Shown: one piece after another, positions 31,814 to 43,866 of the stretch
Position numbering within the stretch: the first letter of the stretch is position 1
How the letters are laid out: each line of letters starts with the position of its first letter
Assembly (NCBI RefSeq): GCF_001761485.1
Contig: NC_090772.1
Location: 3,036,501-3,100,500, forward strand
From: Yarrowia lipolytica
Lineage: Eukaryota; Ascomycota; Dipodascomycetes; Dipodascales
DNA: 64,000 bases
Direction of reading: 5' to 3'
Program-made: the position numbers and the translations under genes
The notes under the pieces: generated by a model
Seen by the model: the letters and a program-made list of their open reading frames with translations, nothing else
The model's database searches: none
What the model was told of the DNA's origin: nothing

Positions 31814-32981
31814 ATGGCCCCCGACGTTGCCTCCTTCATTGAAAACGACCTCCACACCGAGATCGATGCCAGCCTCGGCTTTGAGGATGAGCCTCTTCAG
31901 TGAGTATGGAATTTGACAGTGGCGGCGAGCCAACTGCCGTTGAAACTGTGCATGATGAGATGAGATGAGATGGCTTTGGAGGTTTAACCCAGTGACCAGA
32001 GAAAGTGACTAAGCGTGTGGCTGTTGCAGCTCCTGCGTTGCTGGTTAATGGTGATTGGTGGTTACTGTTGACTGTTGGTGGTTACTGTTGACTGTTGCTG
32101 GTTACTGTTGACTGTTGACAAGAGTTGATGTTGGCTTGCCTAGAGCCCAGAATGCGTTCTCAGTTCAGAAAAATACTCCTTCCAAGCCCAAATGCTCTTC
32201 AGTCAATTTGTCCCACCACTGCCACCGCTACCTCTTTCGGTATAATGCTCCAGTCGGGCCTCGTAACATCCTATCACGCTAACACAGACTGTCCGCATCC
32301 ACCCTTGCCGCGCTCATGGACTTCCAGAACGAGCAGGAGGAGCGGGAACAGAAGTTCGCCGAGCTCCACAAACAGGCAGAGGAGGACTTTGATAAGCTCT
32401 GCGACGGGTCCAAGGACATCCAGGACTTTGAGGAGGACTGGCAACTGTCGCAGTTCTGGTACAACAAGGCCACCGCCACCAAGCTGGCTCGAGAGCTCCT
32501 CGCCGGGGCCGATAAAGATACTGTTATTGCCATTGTCTCTGCGCCCTCCGTCTATGCTGCCATGAAGGCTCTTCCCGAGGAGGAGATCGTTACCCAGAAC
32601 GTGTTTCTGCTAGAGTACGACGAGCGGTTCGGAGTGCTTGCTGGAAAGAAGCGATTCGTCCTCTACGACTTCAACAAGCCCCTGGTGCTGCCCAGCGAAA
32701 TCAAAAACGTGTGCGATCGGGTTCTGGTCGACCCCCCGTTTCTGTCGGAGGAGTGCCAAACCAAGGCTGCCATGACCGCCCGTCTGCTGCTCAAGAAGCC
32801 TACTGCTCGCAACGACAAGTACAAGGCCATTGTCTGCACCGGCGAGCGAATGGCCAACGTCATCGCCAAGGTCTACCCCGACACCAAGGTCACCGACTTC
32901 CACCCCGAGCACGAGAAGGGTCTGTCCAACGAGTTCCGATGCTACGCCACCTACGAGGGCGCCGGCTGGAAATTTGTCTAG
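31814..32981 (+). CDS. EFM5: Efm5-type eEF1A lysine methyltransferase, two exons
   Basis: Joining 31814-31899 to 32288-32981 gives 259 residues (Saccharomyces Efm5 has 248). The 388-nt intron is GTGAGT...CTAACACAG and splits a Gln codon as CA|A. Seen: the linker SQFWYNKATATKLARELL typical of this family, a Rossmann-like SAM-binding region, FLLEYDERF, and the N6-methyltransferase-type motif VDPPFLSEEC with DPPF at about 177-180. Efm5/AML1-type enzymes methylate a lysine of elongation factor 1A in the cytosol, though the fold was first annotated as an N6-adenine DNA methyltransferase. The C-terminus (NEFRCYATYEGAGWKFV) is also conserved. Starting at the exon 2 ATG (32316) would lose 38 residues; exon 1 starts at AAAATGGCC. 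Confidence 0.9.
32040..32120 (+). repeat. Minisatellite inside the EFM5 intron
   Basis: Three copies of about 23 bp based on GGTTACTGTTGACTGTTG lie head to tail within the intron. Confidence 0.8.
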
Positions 32982-34156
32982 TTTATTTATTATCCATTTT
33001 TATGACGTAGTATTCTCTTGCCAATCACTAACGATTACGATTCTGATGACGAGTTCAACCACTCTGTTACAAGTCCGGGGTATCAAAACCGATTCGTGCC
33101 AGGTCGATTGGGATGCTTGGAACGACTTGAACGGCTGATATCGGAAGCCTGGAGACTAATGAAGAGGTTAGAAGAGATAAATATCATGAGTTGATTGACG
33201 ACATCGAGATGCGAATGTTGGCTGGGTGTCTATTCTGCTTGGCCTTGGTCAGAGATGCTCTGCAGCAATTGTTTGGCTATGGAGAAGGGACAGAAGTTGA
33301 AAATCGAATTGAATTGACAATGGTCTGCTTGCTAATCAAGTTATCATTCCATTGCCATGTCCCTGTGACCAAGGGCTTATGGATCTTGTCTGCAGTTCTG
33401 GTTTCGTAGTAATCCAGCTGGTAATATTAGAAGAAAAAAAATTGGGCAGAAATTGATGGGGGAGAAGCCTGACAAGTTCATCATCATTCAAGGAGCCTCT
33501 TCTAGGCGTCATTGCAACTCGGGAATTGTTTGCGCTCCTGTTTGCGCTCCTGTTTGCGCTCCTGTTGATTAGTACTTGTATCACATCACATTGACACTAT
33601 GATTAGTCAGCACGAGTGTCAGGATAGTTGCTGGAAATCGGACTATAAAAATAATTATTTTTTTTTATCAAAAATAACTATAAAACCTTTTAAAAATGGA
33701 ATATAAATATAAATAACAAATCAATGTTGAAATACTCCAAATATCAACATAAAAAAATAATATTTCTACGTTCATTATTGTTGTTATTATTATTAAAATA
33801 TTGTTGTTAAATTCAACTCAATTTAACCGCCAACTTAACCGCCCAAATTAACCTTTGGAGATGCCGCACCTGGGCAGACTAACAGCAAGCGTATATATTT
33901 GGGGAAACAAAAGGTCCATATGAATGGCCGATAAAGACAGAAATTGGACAAAGCAAAGCCGAGAATAGGGTCACGTGGCCTCCAGAATGCCGTAGATGTT
34001 TTTCAATTTCCCCTCTAGGTCACGTGAACCCCGTTTCGAGGCCCATCCCATTTCTCCTCTCTGGTCCGTATCCGAACTTTATCCATCTATCAGGCGGCAA
34101 GTCCAACATTTACGCATCATCATCTCCGCTCTGCACTCTTCTTTTACACAAACACC
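32982..34156. promoter_or_regulatory. Intergenic region upstream of RTC5
   Basis: Holds a 13-bp tandem repeat (TTTGCGCTCCTG, three copies, about 33529-33566), an AT-rich stretch at 33640-33820, and two E-boxes (CACGTG at 33972-33977 and 34021-34026) 130-185 bp before the RTC5 start. No gene is supported. Confidence 0.5.
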
Positions 34157-35860
34157 ATGGGACAAGGCACTTCAGCTCCGCAACATCTGTCGGAGGACCA
34201 AGTGAGTCAGCTGTTTGCACAGCAATGCTACAAGACGCTGGAACCAATTGAGCTGTATGGGCTGAAGGACAACTTCAAGGCGACGGTATTACACCAAGAC
34301 CACGGCGACCACGTGCGCATGACCGACGAGGAGTTTGCGGCTCTGCTGGGGATTCCGTCCGAGTTCAAGTCGGTCGAAAAGCTGCTCACCAACTCGGCCA
34401 AGTTCCTCGCCAACTTTCCGTTCATGGACACGAAGCCTCGAGAGGCGGGGTACTCGTTCAACGACCTGCTCAAGATCATCGTCTTCTACTCGGGCCGATA
34501 CACGCAGGTGTTCAAGGAGTTTGATCCGCTCAAGCTGCTGTTTGTGTCGCTGCTGAAGCAGTGCGACGTGGCCAAGGAGGTGACTCTGTCGGAGGAGCCC
34601 AATCTGGAGTTTGACGGCGACTGGAAGTCGTTTGGGCCGGTCAAGCAGTTCTACGCCACCGACGTCAGCGAGCTAAAGTTCCCCCGCGACGAGTTCGTCG
34701 ACTTTCTCACCTTCATGCTCGTCCTCTACGGCTTCGATCCGTCCAAGGGAACCGTCGCAAAACACATCAAGACGGTCGTGAGCCAGGACAAGACAGACAC
34801 AAAGACGCTGTATGCCGATTGTCGAAAGTCCGCCCAGTGCATCTCCCGAGCATGTAATGGCGACATTGATCTTGTTCAATTCAGACATGCCTTTGACAAG
34901 GTGTGTCCCCATCTACTGGCTCCGGTAGGTCATCTTTTCGACCTGCTTCTCTACACATCGGCTCACTCGGAGAAGGAAGATAACGAACCAGTTGCTCCGC
35001 TCAATCCTCTGGGTTCCAACAGCACCTATCCAACCAAGCTGCTGAACCATGCCACGGTGGCCCAAATGGCGTCTTTCTGCCCCTTCCTCGGCAACGTGGA
35101 AAACCTGAAGACGTTGTACATGGGCCAGAAGGATGGTTTTGCACAGCGGTCTTTTGAATCCGGAACTTTTGGCTGGAGAGCCCCTTCGGTGCTGCTAGTG
35201 TCTGGATTGCGGCTCAACACAAACAACCAGTCTCTTAAACGAGCAAATACCTTTGATGAAAAGTACCCTCGGCTCAAGGGAGCTGTTGTTCCCGATGATG
35301 GTGAGAGCGAGGTGAAATTCGGATTCTATCTCGACGTTCCCTGGAGATCGTCTTCAAAGGAGACGTTTGGATCTTCCAAATGTTTTATTTTCCAGCTAGC
35401 CCCCACGCAGGATATTTTTGTGGGTGAAACCAACCCGTCCAACCACGCTTACTTTCTCAAGCACGACCCTGGAGGACTGGCCTTTGGTTCTCCTATCCCC
35501 AAGTCCATTGGTCGGTTCACCGGAGTGCAGGCACCTCAAGTGGTAGGAACCGTGTCTCTCACGCTAGACGATTCCCTGGAGTTTGGCAAGTTCCACCATG
35601 CTGGCAAGGGCGGCTCGTACGCGCCTTCCATCAATCGACCTGGAGAGCTGATGGACGAACGGTTCAAGGTGCGAAATGTGGAGGTGTGGGGTGTTGGAAA
35701 CGACACGGACCTCGAGCACCAACGAAAGCGAATCGAGTGGGAGGAGCGAGAAGCAAGTTACAGACGGACCATCAACAAAAACAACATTGCAGAAGATCGA
35801 GCGTTTCTGGAGATGGCTGGTGTTATTGGCGGAGCAAACCGGTCTGGTGGGTCCATGTAG
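34157..35860 (+). CDS. RTC5: Rtc5, TLDc-domain protein
   Basis: Encodes 567 residues, the same length as Saccharomyces Rtc5. The N-terminus MGQGTS is a likely N-myristoylation site. The first half is a helical region resembling yeast Rtc5 (FSNDLLKI-type blocks, [23 protein letters not shown]). The TLDc domain follows from about 290: [73 protein letters not shown] and VEVWGVG. The C-terminal coiled segment [13 protein letters not shown] and [14 protein letters not shown] match Rtc5 closely. TLDc proteins bind the vacuolar proton ATPase, and Rtc5 is reported to oppose its assembly. No intron. Two E-boxes lie upstream. Confidence 0.95.
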
Positions 35861-36756
35861 GGTGTGAGGTGGGCAGGTTAAGGCGTCTACTGGAGCTGGA
35901 TGTTTCAACGCTTCATATAGCCATGGTATATGTGAGTTGATTTGCAGATTGAAAGTTGAGGTTCCCTCTACAGTTGTGGGTAGGGTCGACGTGAAGAGAA
36001 GGGCACTTTTAGGGGCCATTGCGACTTTTGATTGTCTGAAATATACGGCAACTGTTGTTCTATACTTTTGATTCAAAGACACTCCTTTCGGATACAACTG
36101 GTGTTTGTTGAGATGTTTGGGCTCGGGTTATGTCAGAAGTTCAACGTTTTTGTATATTGGCTTAGTCATAAGACGAGGAAGGAGAGGAGTTGTGGCGGGG
36201 TTGTATTGCTGAGTACGATGACGATGATGTCGACATGGTGTGTGAGGTGGATATTCGTGGATATTCGTCGTGTTTGGTAGTTAAACCGTCTTCAGGGGTT
36301 TACTTACTCTTTAGTTAGTATTTAGTTGGGACTAGTTGGGGACCAGCACGCCAGCAGGTTGACCAAAACAGCTGAGTGAAGTTGTCCCTCAGTATGAAGA
36401 CAACTTTCGATACCTATTCCAAAGGCTTTTTGATACGTGCTATGTTTGTTCAGTTGACGATGTCTTGATACCAGCTCTGACAAGACACTTATGCTAACAG
36501 TACAGTAAATACTTGTACAAGTAGTTGACACTGACGACTACAGCGAACAGATTTCACCAGTCCTGAAGACTTGTCAAGTTTCCTTGAGTCTTCAGGAGGA
36601 GTGGAGTCGTCGGTAGAGTCTTCAGAGGCGGTGGGGTCGTCGGTGGAGTCTTCAGAGGTGGTGGGGTAGTCAGTCGAGTGTACATCGACGTTCGAATCAG
36701 TCTACCTAGACAATCCACCGTTAGTCAAGCAATTGACCTTGATGTACCGTCACTCC
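35861..36756. other. Convergent intergenic region with tandem repeat
   Basis: Between the 3' ends of RTC5 and the transporter. It holds TTTAGTTGGGA at 36323-36333, ACTTGTACAAGT near 36510, and a 39-bp tandem repeat at about 36590-36676 (GGTGGGGTCGTCGGTGGAG with AGTCTTCAGAG, two to three copies). No gene is supported. Confidence 0.5.
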
Positions 36757-38358
36757 CTAATAACTATAGAAAATACTAGGATGAAGTTCTCCGGCCAACT
36801 GCTGTTTCTCCTTGGGCCACGATCGGAACTTTTGACGGTACTTTTCCGTTCGCTTGTACCTGTTGTCAGCCCAGATGGCGGCAAAATAGACCGCGAGGAG
36901 CACGGTGGAAAAGGCGGTAAAGGCCAGACACACGTCGAGCGCGGTTGGATAGGTGGGCGCCTCGTTTGCCTCGAAGATAAACGTCGAAATGAACCCCGCC
37001 GTGTTTCCGAAACCAATCTGCCAGCCCGACGCAATGGCCTTTCGGTGGTGTCCCGAGAAGTTCATTTGAGTCCAGCACACCAGAATTGGCATGGCCGTGT
37101 ATGTTCCTGCGCATATCATGAACAGCGAGCCGTATCGGATGCCGATATGTTTTGTTTGTCCCATGAGAAGTCCAAATCCCGCCACCGCGACGATTCCCGC
37201 AAAGAAGGCAAACGCAAACCGGTGTCGAAAGTGGTCGGAAAACGCCGCCGACACCATGGAGAAGCCAAATCCCGCCACCCAGGGCGGCACCGAGTACAGT
37301 TGGGTCATGACCGGCGAGTATCCCAAACCCTTGACGATGGCGGTGCCAAAGTAGGCGTATCCATAGGCCGGAACAATGTATCCAAAGTACAGGAGTCCGG
37401 AGATCCAGACCTTCCAGTCGGAGAAGACAAACGCCAGGTCTTTGCGAGTCATGGAACGTTCGTATTCCGACACTCCGGCGTTTCCAATCTCCAGTTTCTC
37501 CTTGATGAAGTCCCGTTCGTTCTGTTTGAGAAACCGCGCCTCCTCGGGGAAGTCCGCCAGGCAAAAAATCATGAGAATTCCAATGGTAGCTGTGCACGCT
37601 CCTTCGATGATAAAGATCCATTGCCACGATCGAATGCCTCTGTCGTGGTCCAGGTTGTGGATACCAGCGGCAATGAGGCCACCGAACGCTCCGGCCAGGG
37701 TGGTGGACGAGAAGAAGAAGGAGTATCGTTTCTGGGCCTCCTCTCGGCGATACCACATGGACAGCAGGTAGAAGCAGCCCGGAAACATGCCTGCTTCGAA
37801 CAGCCCGAGCAGAAATCGGGTGGCCAGCAGTTGTCCGTAGGTTCGAACAAACCCCTGACCCAGGAGACAGACTCCAAACAGAGTCATACACCCCGTCAAC
37901 CAGACATGGGGCTTGAACTTCTTCATGAGCCAATTGGAAGGAATCTCGGCAATGACGTAGGGCACAAAGAAGATGGCCAGAGCGGTGTTGAACTTGTTGC
38001 CGGTCATATTCAGATCCTCGGACATGCCATAAACATTGGCATTGGAAACGTTGACTCGGTCCAGAAACGCCAGGACATAGAGTAGACAAGTCAGGGGAAC
38101 GACGCAGATGTCGATTTTCAACATGAGTTTGCGATGGTTGACGTTATGTTTGATGGCCAGTTGTTTGATTCTGTCGTTGATTTCCTCTTGCGACGGCGGA
38201 GGGGGGAATTCGTCCATCTGGGGAATTATCTGGGGATCCACCTGGAGATCCATCTGGTTGATCTCTTCAACCTGAGGGCTGAACTGAGGAGAGTCACTGG
38301 ACCCTGTCTCATGGCCGAGCTCCGCCTTTTCTTCGCGGTTGGTCTCGATTTGCGTCAT
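36757..38358 (-). CDS. MFS anion:cation symporter (Dal5/Tna1-type transporter)
   Basis: About 533 residues of the major facilitator superfamily, ACS subgroup, which imports allantoate, nicotinate, biotin, pantothenate and related acids. After a cytosolic N-terminus rich in Gln, Glu and Pro come LAFLDRVNVSNANVYG (typical first loop), IPSNWLMKKFKPHVWL, RFLLGLFEAGMFPGCFYLLS, YRREEAQKRYSFFFSS, WQWIFIIEG and FPEEARFL, all classic for this family; about 12 membrane segments are visible. The substrate cannot be told. An upstream ATG at 38403 would add 15 residues, but a TATAAAG sequence lies only about 14 bp before it, while it is about 60 bp from ATG 38358, so I favour 38358. It converges on RTC5. 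Confidence 0.85.
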   Translation of the reverse strand: MTQIETNREEKAELGHETGSSDSPQFSPQVEEINQMDLQVDPQIIPQMDEFPPPPSQEEINDRIKQLAIKHNVNHRKLMLKIDICVVPLTCLLYVLAFLDRVNVSNANVYGMSEDLNMTGNKFNTALAIFFVPYVIAEIPSNWLMKKFKPHVWLTGCMTLFGVCLLGQGFVRTYGQLLATRFLLGLFEAGMFPGCFYLLSMWYRREEAQKRYSFFFSSTTLAGAFGGLIAAGIHNLDHDRGIRSWQWIFIIEGACTATIGILMIFCLADFPEEARFLKQNERDFIKEKLEIGNAGVSEYERSMTRKDLAFVFSDWKVWISGLLYFGYIVPAYGYAYFGTAIVKGLGYSPVMTQLYSVPPWVAGFGFSMVSAAFSDHFRHRFAFAFFAGIVAVAGFGLLMGQTKHIGIRYGSLFMICAGTYTAMPILVCWTQMNFSGHHRKAIASGWQIGFGNTAGFISTFIFEANEAPTYPTALDVCLAFTAFSTVLLAVYFAAIWADNRYKRTEKYRQKFRSWPKEKQQLAGELHPSIFYSY

Positions 38359-38950
38359 CTCTGGCAAAGGAGGCGTTTGCTGGTCCACTTGCCATGCGAA
38401 CATCTGCTGGCCAACTCTTTATAGCTGGATCGACCGTCTTCAGGTTGAGGGGTAGGTCTAGACCCGAGGGGTAGTGGGGTGGGTGGGGGATGGAGGGGGA
38501 CATAAAGTCCGGATGTAGAGACACATGGGGAACATGGAGGAAGTCGGAGAGTTGATAGAGGCCAAGTAAACCCGGTTTAAAGGGTGATTTGCAACTGTTG
38601 GCAGCTTTTGAAGTTCCGTTTTCCCTGTCCAAGGCTCCCAACATGTCTCCACCTCTCACCCCACATCATCCGTGCTAAATGCTAGTCTGGTTTGAACAAG
38701 TGCTATCATAACAAATCTGCGGCTATCGAGGTATTCTAGCATGCACCAATGAGTGGTATTGTCGGCGTGCCATTGGTAGGTCGATGGATAAGGAGAGAGA
38801 CGGAGACAGATGGGCTGCGGAGAGTGGATGGAGACAGATGGACGACGGGGAGTATAGGAGAGGGCTTGTGGGAAAAACCAAAGGACTAGCCCAATTGTCG
38901 ATTTCTGAGCGGCCAAAATTACTCTACATTCGAGCATACTAAGGAGTCTT

Positions 38951-38999
38951 GGAATTGGCGTCGGAATTGGCGTCGGAATTGGCGTCGGAATTGACGTCA
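38951..38999. repeat. 12-bp tandem repeat GGAATTGGCGTC, four copies
   Basis: Three exact copies and one variant copy (GGAATTGACGTC) in a row. Confidence 0.85.
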
Positions 39000-39811
39000 G
39001 GATAACGGGTTTCTGTTTTGCTCTGAAGTCAGACGTACAAGATAGTTGAACTGTTACTGCTGAAATCCAGTTGTCGACAAGTTCTTTATCACCATGGTCG
39101 ATTCATTAACCATCCTCCAACTGATCGCTAACAGCGATAAGGGATGTTTGAAGGGGCTTCGTCATCCAGGGCCCATTCTCATATTCCCACCCGCCCGCAG
39201 ATTTACTTAGCTTTACTTAGCTTTAGTTGACACCTACCAAGACCGCCAGTTCAAACCTCGCCAAACCCCTGGGGGGCACACGCTTCAAAAGTGTGTATCT
39301 TTGACATCTGGAACAGCCGAAACAGCCCCCTTGTCTAAAGAGCTCACCCAGCACGGATTGCGGCCCACGAATCCACCTTGTCAACCCTACATCTATACAT
39401 TTGCCGAAGTTGCTATAATCTGTGACAACTCTGATAAGATCCCCAGATCGGTGTTTGAAACTGGTCTGACCGGTGCAAATATGGCGGGAAAACGGAAAAA
39501 ATGCGTCCAGGAGACTCGCCACAGACACGAGATGTCTTCAAACCACCCCCTAACTTTCCATCTCGAGGAAAACCCATTTTATCGTCCCGTTTCTTCTCTT
39601 CCTTGGAACTCTACCTCCGATTAGCCTTGCAGAAGGGGCTATTATTTCGTCTTGAATTTCTCGCCAAAGTGGAGTCTATTATTATGCCCAGCAGCAGTGC
39701 TTGGAAGCTCCACTGTCTGGGCCCGGTCATGGAGCCCTCGGCTCCGTCTTCCGCTGCCCTCTCGGACTGTGACGACCGCAAACCACTCTACCGCTGCCTG
39801 CAATCGTCATT

Positions 39812-40024
39812 TCAGGCCGCTCGAAGCGTTCTGGATAGTCGTGGTCCAGAGGGCGACTCTACTTTCAAGTACTCCGAAAGGAGCTCATGCGATTCAAAGA
39901 AGCTCTGGGCATTGACGAACCACATCTCTGGTAAACGTGTGTCATTACCAATGTCTCTGATATGCTCCTCCAATAGGGCGGCTTGTGTGAGATCCTGCAC
40001 ATCAAACACGTTTACCCACTTCAA
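39812..40024 (-). pseudogene. Possible gene remnant, family unknown
   Basis: Seventy leftward codons with protein-like composition (KWVNVFDVQDLTQ, LLEEHIRDIGNDTRLPEMWF, SHELLSEYLK). No homologue comes to mind, nothing continuous flanks it, and it could be chance. Confidence 0.2.
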
Positions 40025-40494
40025 ACGTCTCTAGCACAGCGTGGGTGGCGTTATCTGTGGTGTCTCGTGACGACTATTCGCGACTAGATGCGCGTGACAT
40101 CCTCCAGAGTCCGATCAAGACAATGAGAACCCGAGGTCAATATCTCCTGATATGACCCTAAAATTGAATGTTCCTATGTTTGCGCGTGGCACTCGTGCTC
40201 CTGGCGTTTTGGGCACTTTTTTAAGTAATACCCGCCAATTCCCCACATGATCATGAGAGGAACCAGCTGGTTGTAAAGAAGTTGTTCCTGTAGATGGTGT
40301 ATCTGATGATTTATCTGATGGTGTATCCGGTGGCGTGTCTGGTGGTATATCTGCTCATCTAGAATCTCTCTCTGGTGAATGAGTAAGCACTCTTCTAGCG
40401 CGTGCTACGTGGGGAAGTGAGTTGTAAGTGGTTATGTTGACTATATCGAAACAATCGTACTTTTCTCATTTTTTGTAACATATACTATATAAAA

Positions 40495-40600
40495 CAAATA
40501 CGATAAAATAAAGAATAGTATAAAATAAATGAATACTGTAAAATAAAAAAAATACTATAAAATAAAAAAATACTATAAAATAAAAAAAATACAAAAAAAA
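40495..40600. repeat. AT-rich tandem repeat (TACTATAAAATAAAAAAA)
   Basis: About four to five imperfect units of 17-20 bp. Non-coding low-complexity DNA. Confidence 0.75.
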
Positions 40601-41158
40601 TAGAAAAAAAAATATGTTTTTGCATACTAGAGACTTTTTGCTTCTCCTCGAACCAGTCGCCTTTGGTGGTATATTCCAGTAGATGGTTTGCCCGCTTATA
40701 TAACCAAAGTGCAAAAATCGGATAGATATATTCATATAATTTTTATGTTTTTGGTAGTACTATTTTTTTTTTGCATCAAACAACATTTTTCTCAGATAGT
40801 CCAAGTAATTTTGTTGATTGGTTAAGTATTTGTACAGTAATTGTACAGTATTGAAATGAGTTCCCATCATTTGGACCAAGTGAGAACGGATTGAAAATAA
40901 CACTGTATCATCACGTGAAGAGGTCGTGAAAACTTCTTAAGAAGGCTGAAACTAACGTCTACCGGGCAGAGTTTCTCTTTTCGTCTATCATTTCTGGATT
41001 TTAACAATACATAATCTATAGGTTGGGTACTGGGTGTAGGAGTAAAGTACAGTCAACAGATCCAGCATGTTCAGACTCAAGAAGGCGCCGGTATCGAATT
41101 GCCGTCGACAAGGTCGTTGCACATCTCCAGCGACAACTCGTCACCACTACAACGCCAA

Positions 41159-43051
41159 TTAATGTTTACCCTTGGACTTGGAAATCAGCTTCTTCTTGGT
41201 GGCCTTCTTCATCTTCTCCTTGCGCTTCTCCTTCTGAGCCTCCTTGACTGCCGCCTTTCGCTCCTTTTTAGCATCCTTGTCTTCAAACTTCTTGCCCAGT
41301 TTCGAGGTCAGGGCCTTTTTCTCCTGGAACCGCCGTTCGCGCTCCTCCGAGTCAATCGACGAAATGCTCTCGTTGTCAGACTCGCTTTCCGAGCCCATCT
41401 CTTGGTCTTCTTCCTCGTCCTTCTTGCCAATGAGCGACGAGTAGATGAGATCCTTGCCCTGGCCGGCATTGACCATTTCCACGTCTCGCTCGACGTCATA
41501 GACCTGGTCGAGGTTCTGGGGAATGTAGACCGACCGGAACACGGCGTCATCGGCCTCTATTTGGTCCGTGGACTCTTCAATGGGCATCGCTTGGATATAT
41601 GCGGTGAGCGAGTCGACTGTTTCCTCCATTCGTTTTTTCGCCTCTGCAGGGCCAGACATGGTAGCAGAAGTGTCACAGACAGTAGTGGAGTCATCGATTA
41701 CGGAAACTTTGTCATCCTTGTGTTCATCCTTGTCTTCGCCCTTGTCTTCACTCTTATCATCTTCAGCCTTATCGTCACTCTTGTCTCCAGTCGTTTTGTC
41801 GCCCTTTTCACCATCCTTTTCATCCACCTCCACCAACTCCCGGGAACTAACGGAGATCTCGTCGGTGATTTTGATGTCTTCCAGAAACGGGCTGGTAATG
41901 AGATGGAAGAGTGTTCTCTCGGGAAACACGCTGACTCCATGTTTCCGGAAATAATCATTGCAATTCTTGATATCCATTCTCAGAAACTCCAGAGAATGAG
42001 GATGATCGTGTTCAACCGACTGCGAAACGTCGATAATGTACAACTTGCGCTCATGGTACAGAATGTTGTACTCAGACAAATCGGCGTGGACTAGCCGACA
42101 CTTCTGATACATGATTCGCATGTACGCACACAACTGATGATACAGAGCAGTGTATTCCTCGGCAGGGTTGGCAAAGAGCTCGGAGATTTTGGCATCTCGC
42201 AACCGGGGACTGGGCCATCCCTTTTTGTCGCCCAGAAACCCCATCACCAGAACATGAAGATGTAAATGAAGAGGTTCCGGACACGGGATTCCGGCGGTAT
42301 GCAATCTCTTGAGGTTTCGGATTTCCTTTTCAGCCCATACCTTGACCATTTTGCGCGGATTGTGGCGCGAATAGCCATGTCTGAACCGGTATTCTCCACT
42401 CACATATCGATCTCGGTCCTTGAACACCAGAATTGACGTCTTGTAGATCTTGATGGCACGATGAACGCCCTCCTCGGTGCACGCATGGTACACGTTGGCT
42501 TCTTTGCCGGTGGAAACGCACCCGTTGACCTCGAAAATAATTCCTCGGTTGATCATTTTGAACAGAATCATTCGGGTCCGGGGATCCAGAACCTGCTCAT
42601 TAGTGGCTCGATCAGCCCGGTCTTTGGTGGCGGTCCCCATGAGAGCAGAATTGCCACCTGTCTGAGATCCACCTCCAGACGACTTTTTCTTGCCCTTCAC
42701 CTGCCCATCACGTGCAGCAAGCCCCTGATGAGTCAGTGAATCAAGATAGTCGTCGTCCATACGTAATCGGCCCGTGTACTTGCTGAGGTCGCTGTCAGCG
42801 GTCTGTTGTGCCGGTTTTTCGCCTAAAACGCTTGCAACCACCTTCTTCTGCTTGTTGTACCGCTTAGTCACATTTCCCGAGGTGATTTCCTCTTCGTAGT
42901 CGTCCTCCACGATTTCGTCTTCCTCCTCTTCGTCCTCGTCAATAAGGTCCTCATAATCGACAGTGACCCCGTCAAGCTCCTTGTAATCGGGATCTGTCGA
43001 GGGCAGCAGTGTCGAAGATGCTCCGCTCGAAATTTCGCGTTCCCAGTCCAT
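41159..43051 (-). CDS. RIO1: Rio1 atypical protein kinase/ATPase (40S ribosome maturation)
   Basis: Encodes 630 residues, longer than Saccharomyces Rio1 (484) because of an extended acidic C-terminus. Rio1 drives late cytoplasmic maturation of pre-40S subunits. Seen: [10 protein letters not shown]-loop (180-188), ATP-binding Lys in RAIKIYK (about 201), the Rio1-specific [19 protein letters not shown], catalytic loop [11 protein letters not shown] with Asp 324, and metal-binding Asp 341 in [13 protein letters not shown]. The N-terminus has a run of Asp/Glu at 33-55. The C-terminal third has a Lys/Asp-rich repeat ([20 protein letters not shown]) and ends in a strongly basic tail, a mix common in nucleolar and pre-ribosomal factors. 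Start [10 protein letters not shown] is the only sensible ATG. No intron. Confidence 0.95.
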   Translation of the reverse strand: MDWEREISSGASSTLLPSTDPDYKELDGVTVDYEDLIDEDEEEEDEIVEDDYEEEITSGNVTKRYNKQKKVVASVLGEKPAQQTADSDLSKYTGRLRMDDDYLDSLTHQGLAARDGQVKGKKKSSGGGSQTGGNSALMGTATKDRADRATNEQVLDPRTRMILFKMINRGIIFEVNGCVSTGKEANVYHACTEEGVHRAIKIYKTSILVFKDRDRYVSGEYRFRHGYSRHNPRKMVKVWAEKEIRNLKRLHTAGIPCPEPLHLHLHVLVMGFLGDKKGWPSPRLRDAKISELFANPAEEYTALYHQLCAYMRIMYQKCRLVHADLSEYNILYHERKLYIIDVSQSVEHDHPHSLEFLRMDIKNCNDYFRKHGVSVFPERTLFHLITSPFLEDIKITDEISVSSRELVEVDEKDGEKGDKTTGDKSDDKAEDDKSEDKGEDKDEHKDDKVSVIDDSTTVCDTSATMSGPAEAKKRMEETVDSLTAYIQAMPIEESTDQIEADDAVFRSVYIPQNLDQVYDVERDVEMVNAGQGKDLIYSSLIGKKDEEEDQEMGSESESDNESISSIDSEERERRFQEKKALTSKLGKKFEDKDAKKERKAAVKEAQKEKRKEKMKKATKKKLISKSKGKH

Positions 43052-43866
43052 GTTGTTGTCCTTCTAGATGCGTTGGTGTGCACAGAAAATAAGTGATGTA
43101 GAATTTTTTAAAAAAAAGAGGTTATGCACGATCAAAGGTTATTTGGGGAATTAATAAATGTAATTTGAATTTCAATATAGGAAAAAATCGGAAAATCAGA
43201 AAAATTGTCACATGGAACGGTAAACATGTCAAGTGAGGTATATAGATGAGTGGGGGTATCACTTGATCTAAAAATCATTGGGGCTGGAGATATTGTCTAG
43301 ATATACTTCCATTTTTTTCTAGATGTGGCGATACATTAATCAAAGAATAGTTGGGGAATTCGATTTTAAATAATACTTAAAATTAAAAGAAATACAAATT
43401 GTGAGGAATGGATGATGATTCAGAAAATTCAACAACCCAACCCAACCATCAATGTATATGTAAGAGTGTCAGTTGTTTAGCAATTTTCAATATTCTGGAA
43501 TTTTCAGCTCCAGAGTTCTCAGATGTATCAGTTCTCTTTCAGTAATTAAGAAAAAAAAAAAGAAAAAAAAACAAACCTCTTTTAAAATTATAAGATTTTC
43601 CAATCGACATTTATATTTTATTTATTAGGAGATTCACGATACATCTGTGAGCATTTTTCTACGCAAGAATCTGAATAAAATCTGTCGAAAATTCAACACT
43701 TGCGAGCCTACCTGCGTTTGCAAGAATCACCCTCGACTCAGTTTTTATGTGTTTTTTTTCCCCTACTTTTTTCTTCTTCATTTTCTAATTGTGCTTTTAT
43801 TCGGAGAAAACTACTCTACAAATACAGTACTTCTCAACGGAAAATCAATTGAATAAATCAGTGGGC
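43052..43866. other. AT-rich intergenic region upstream of RIO1
   Basis: Contains poly-A tracts near 43550-43570 and other AT-rich DNA. It includes the RIO1 promoter and the 3' end of the metallothionein gene. No gene is supported. Confidence 0.5.

Larger units (their letters stand above)
38359..41158. other. Gene-poor region, 2.8 kb, with several short repeats
   Basis: Upstream of the transporter and downstream of RIO1. Contains a 12-bp repeat (38951-38999), a TGTATCTGATGGTG-like repeat at about 40290-40360, and AT-rich TACTATAAAATAAAA repeats at about 40495-40600. A leftward frame at 40024-39812 reads KWVNVFDVQDLTQAALLEE and may be a gene remnant. No intact gene is seen. Confidence 0.45.

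Noticed and set aside
36733-38085. 450-codon rightward open frame over the transporter gene
   Set aside because: Antisense shadow of the MFS transporter; composition is that of a reversed membrane protein.
41099-42094. 331-codon rightward open frame over RIO1
   Set aside because: Antisense shadow of the acidic/basic Rio1 C-terminus; Leu/Phe-rich because of Lys/Glu codons on the other strand.
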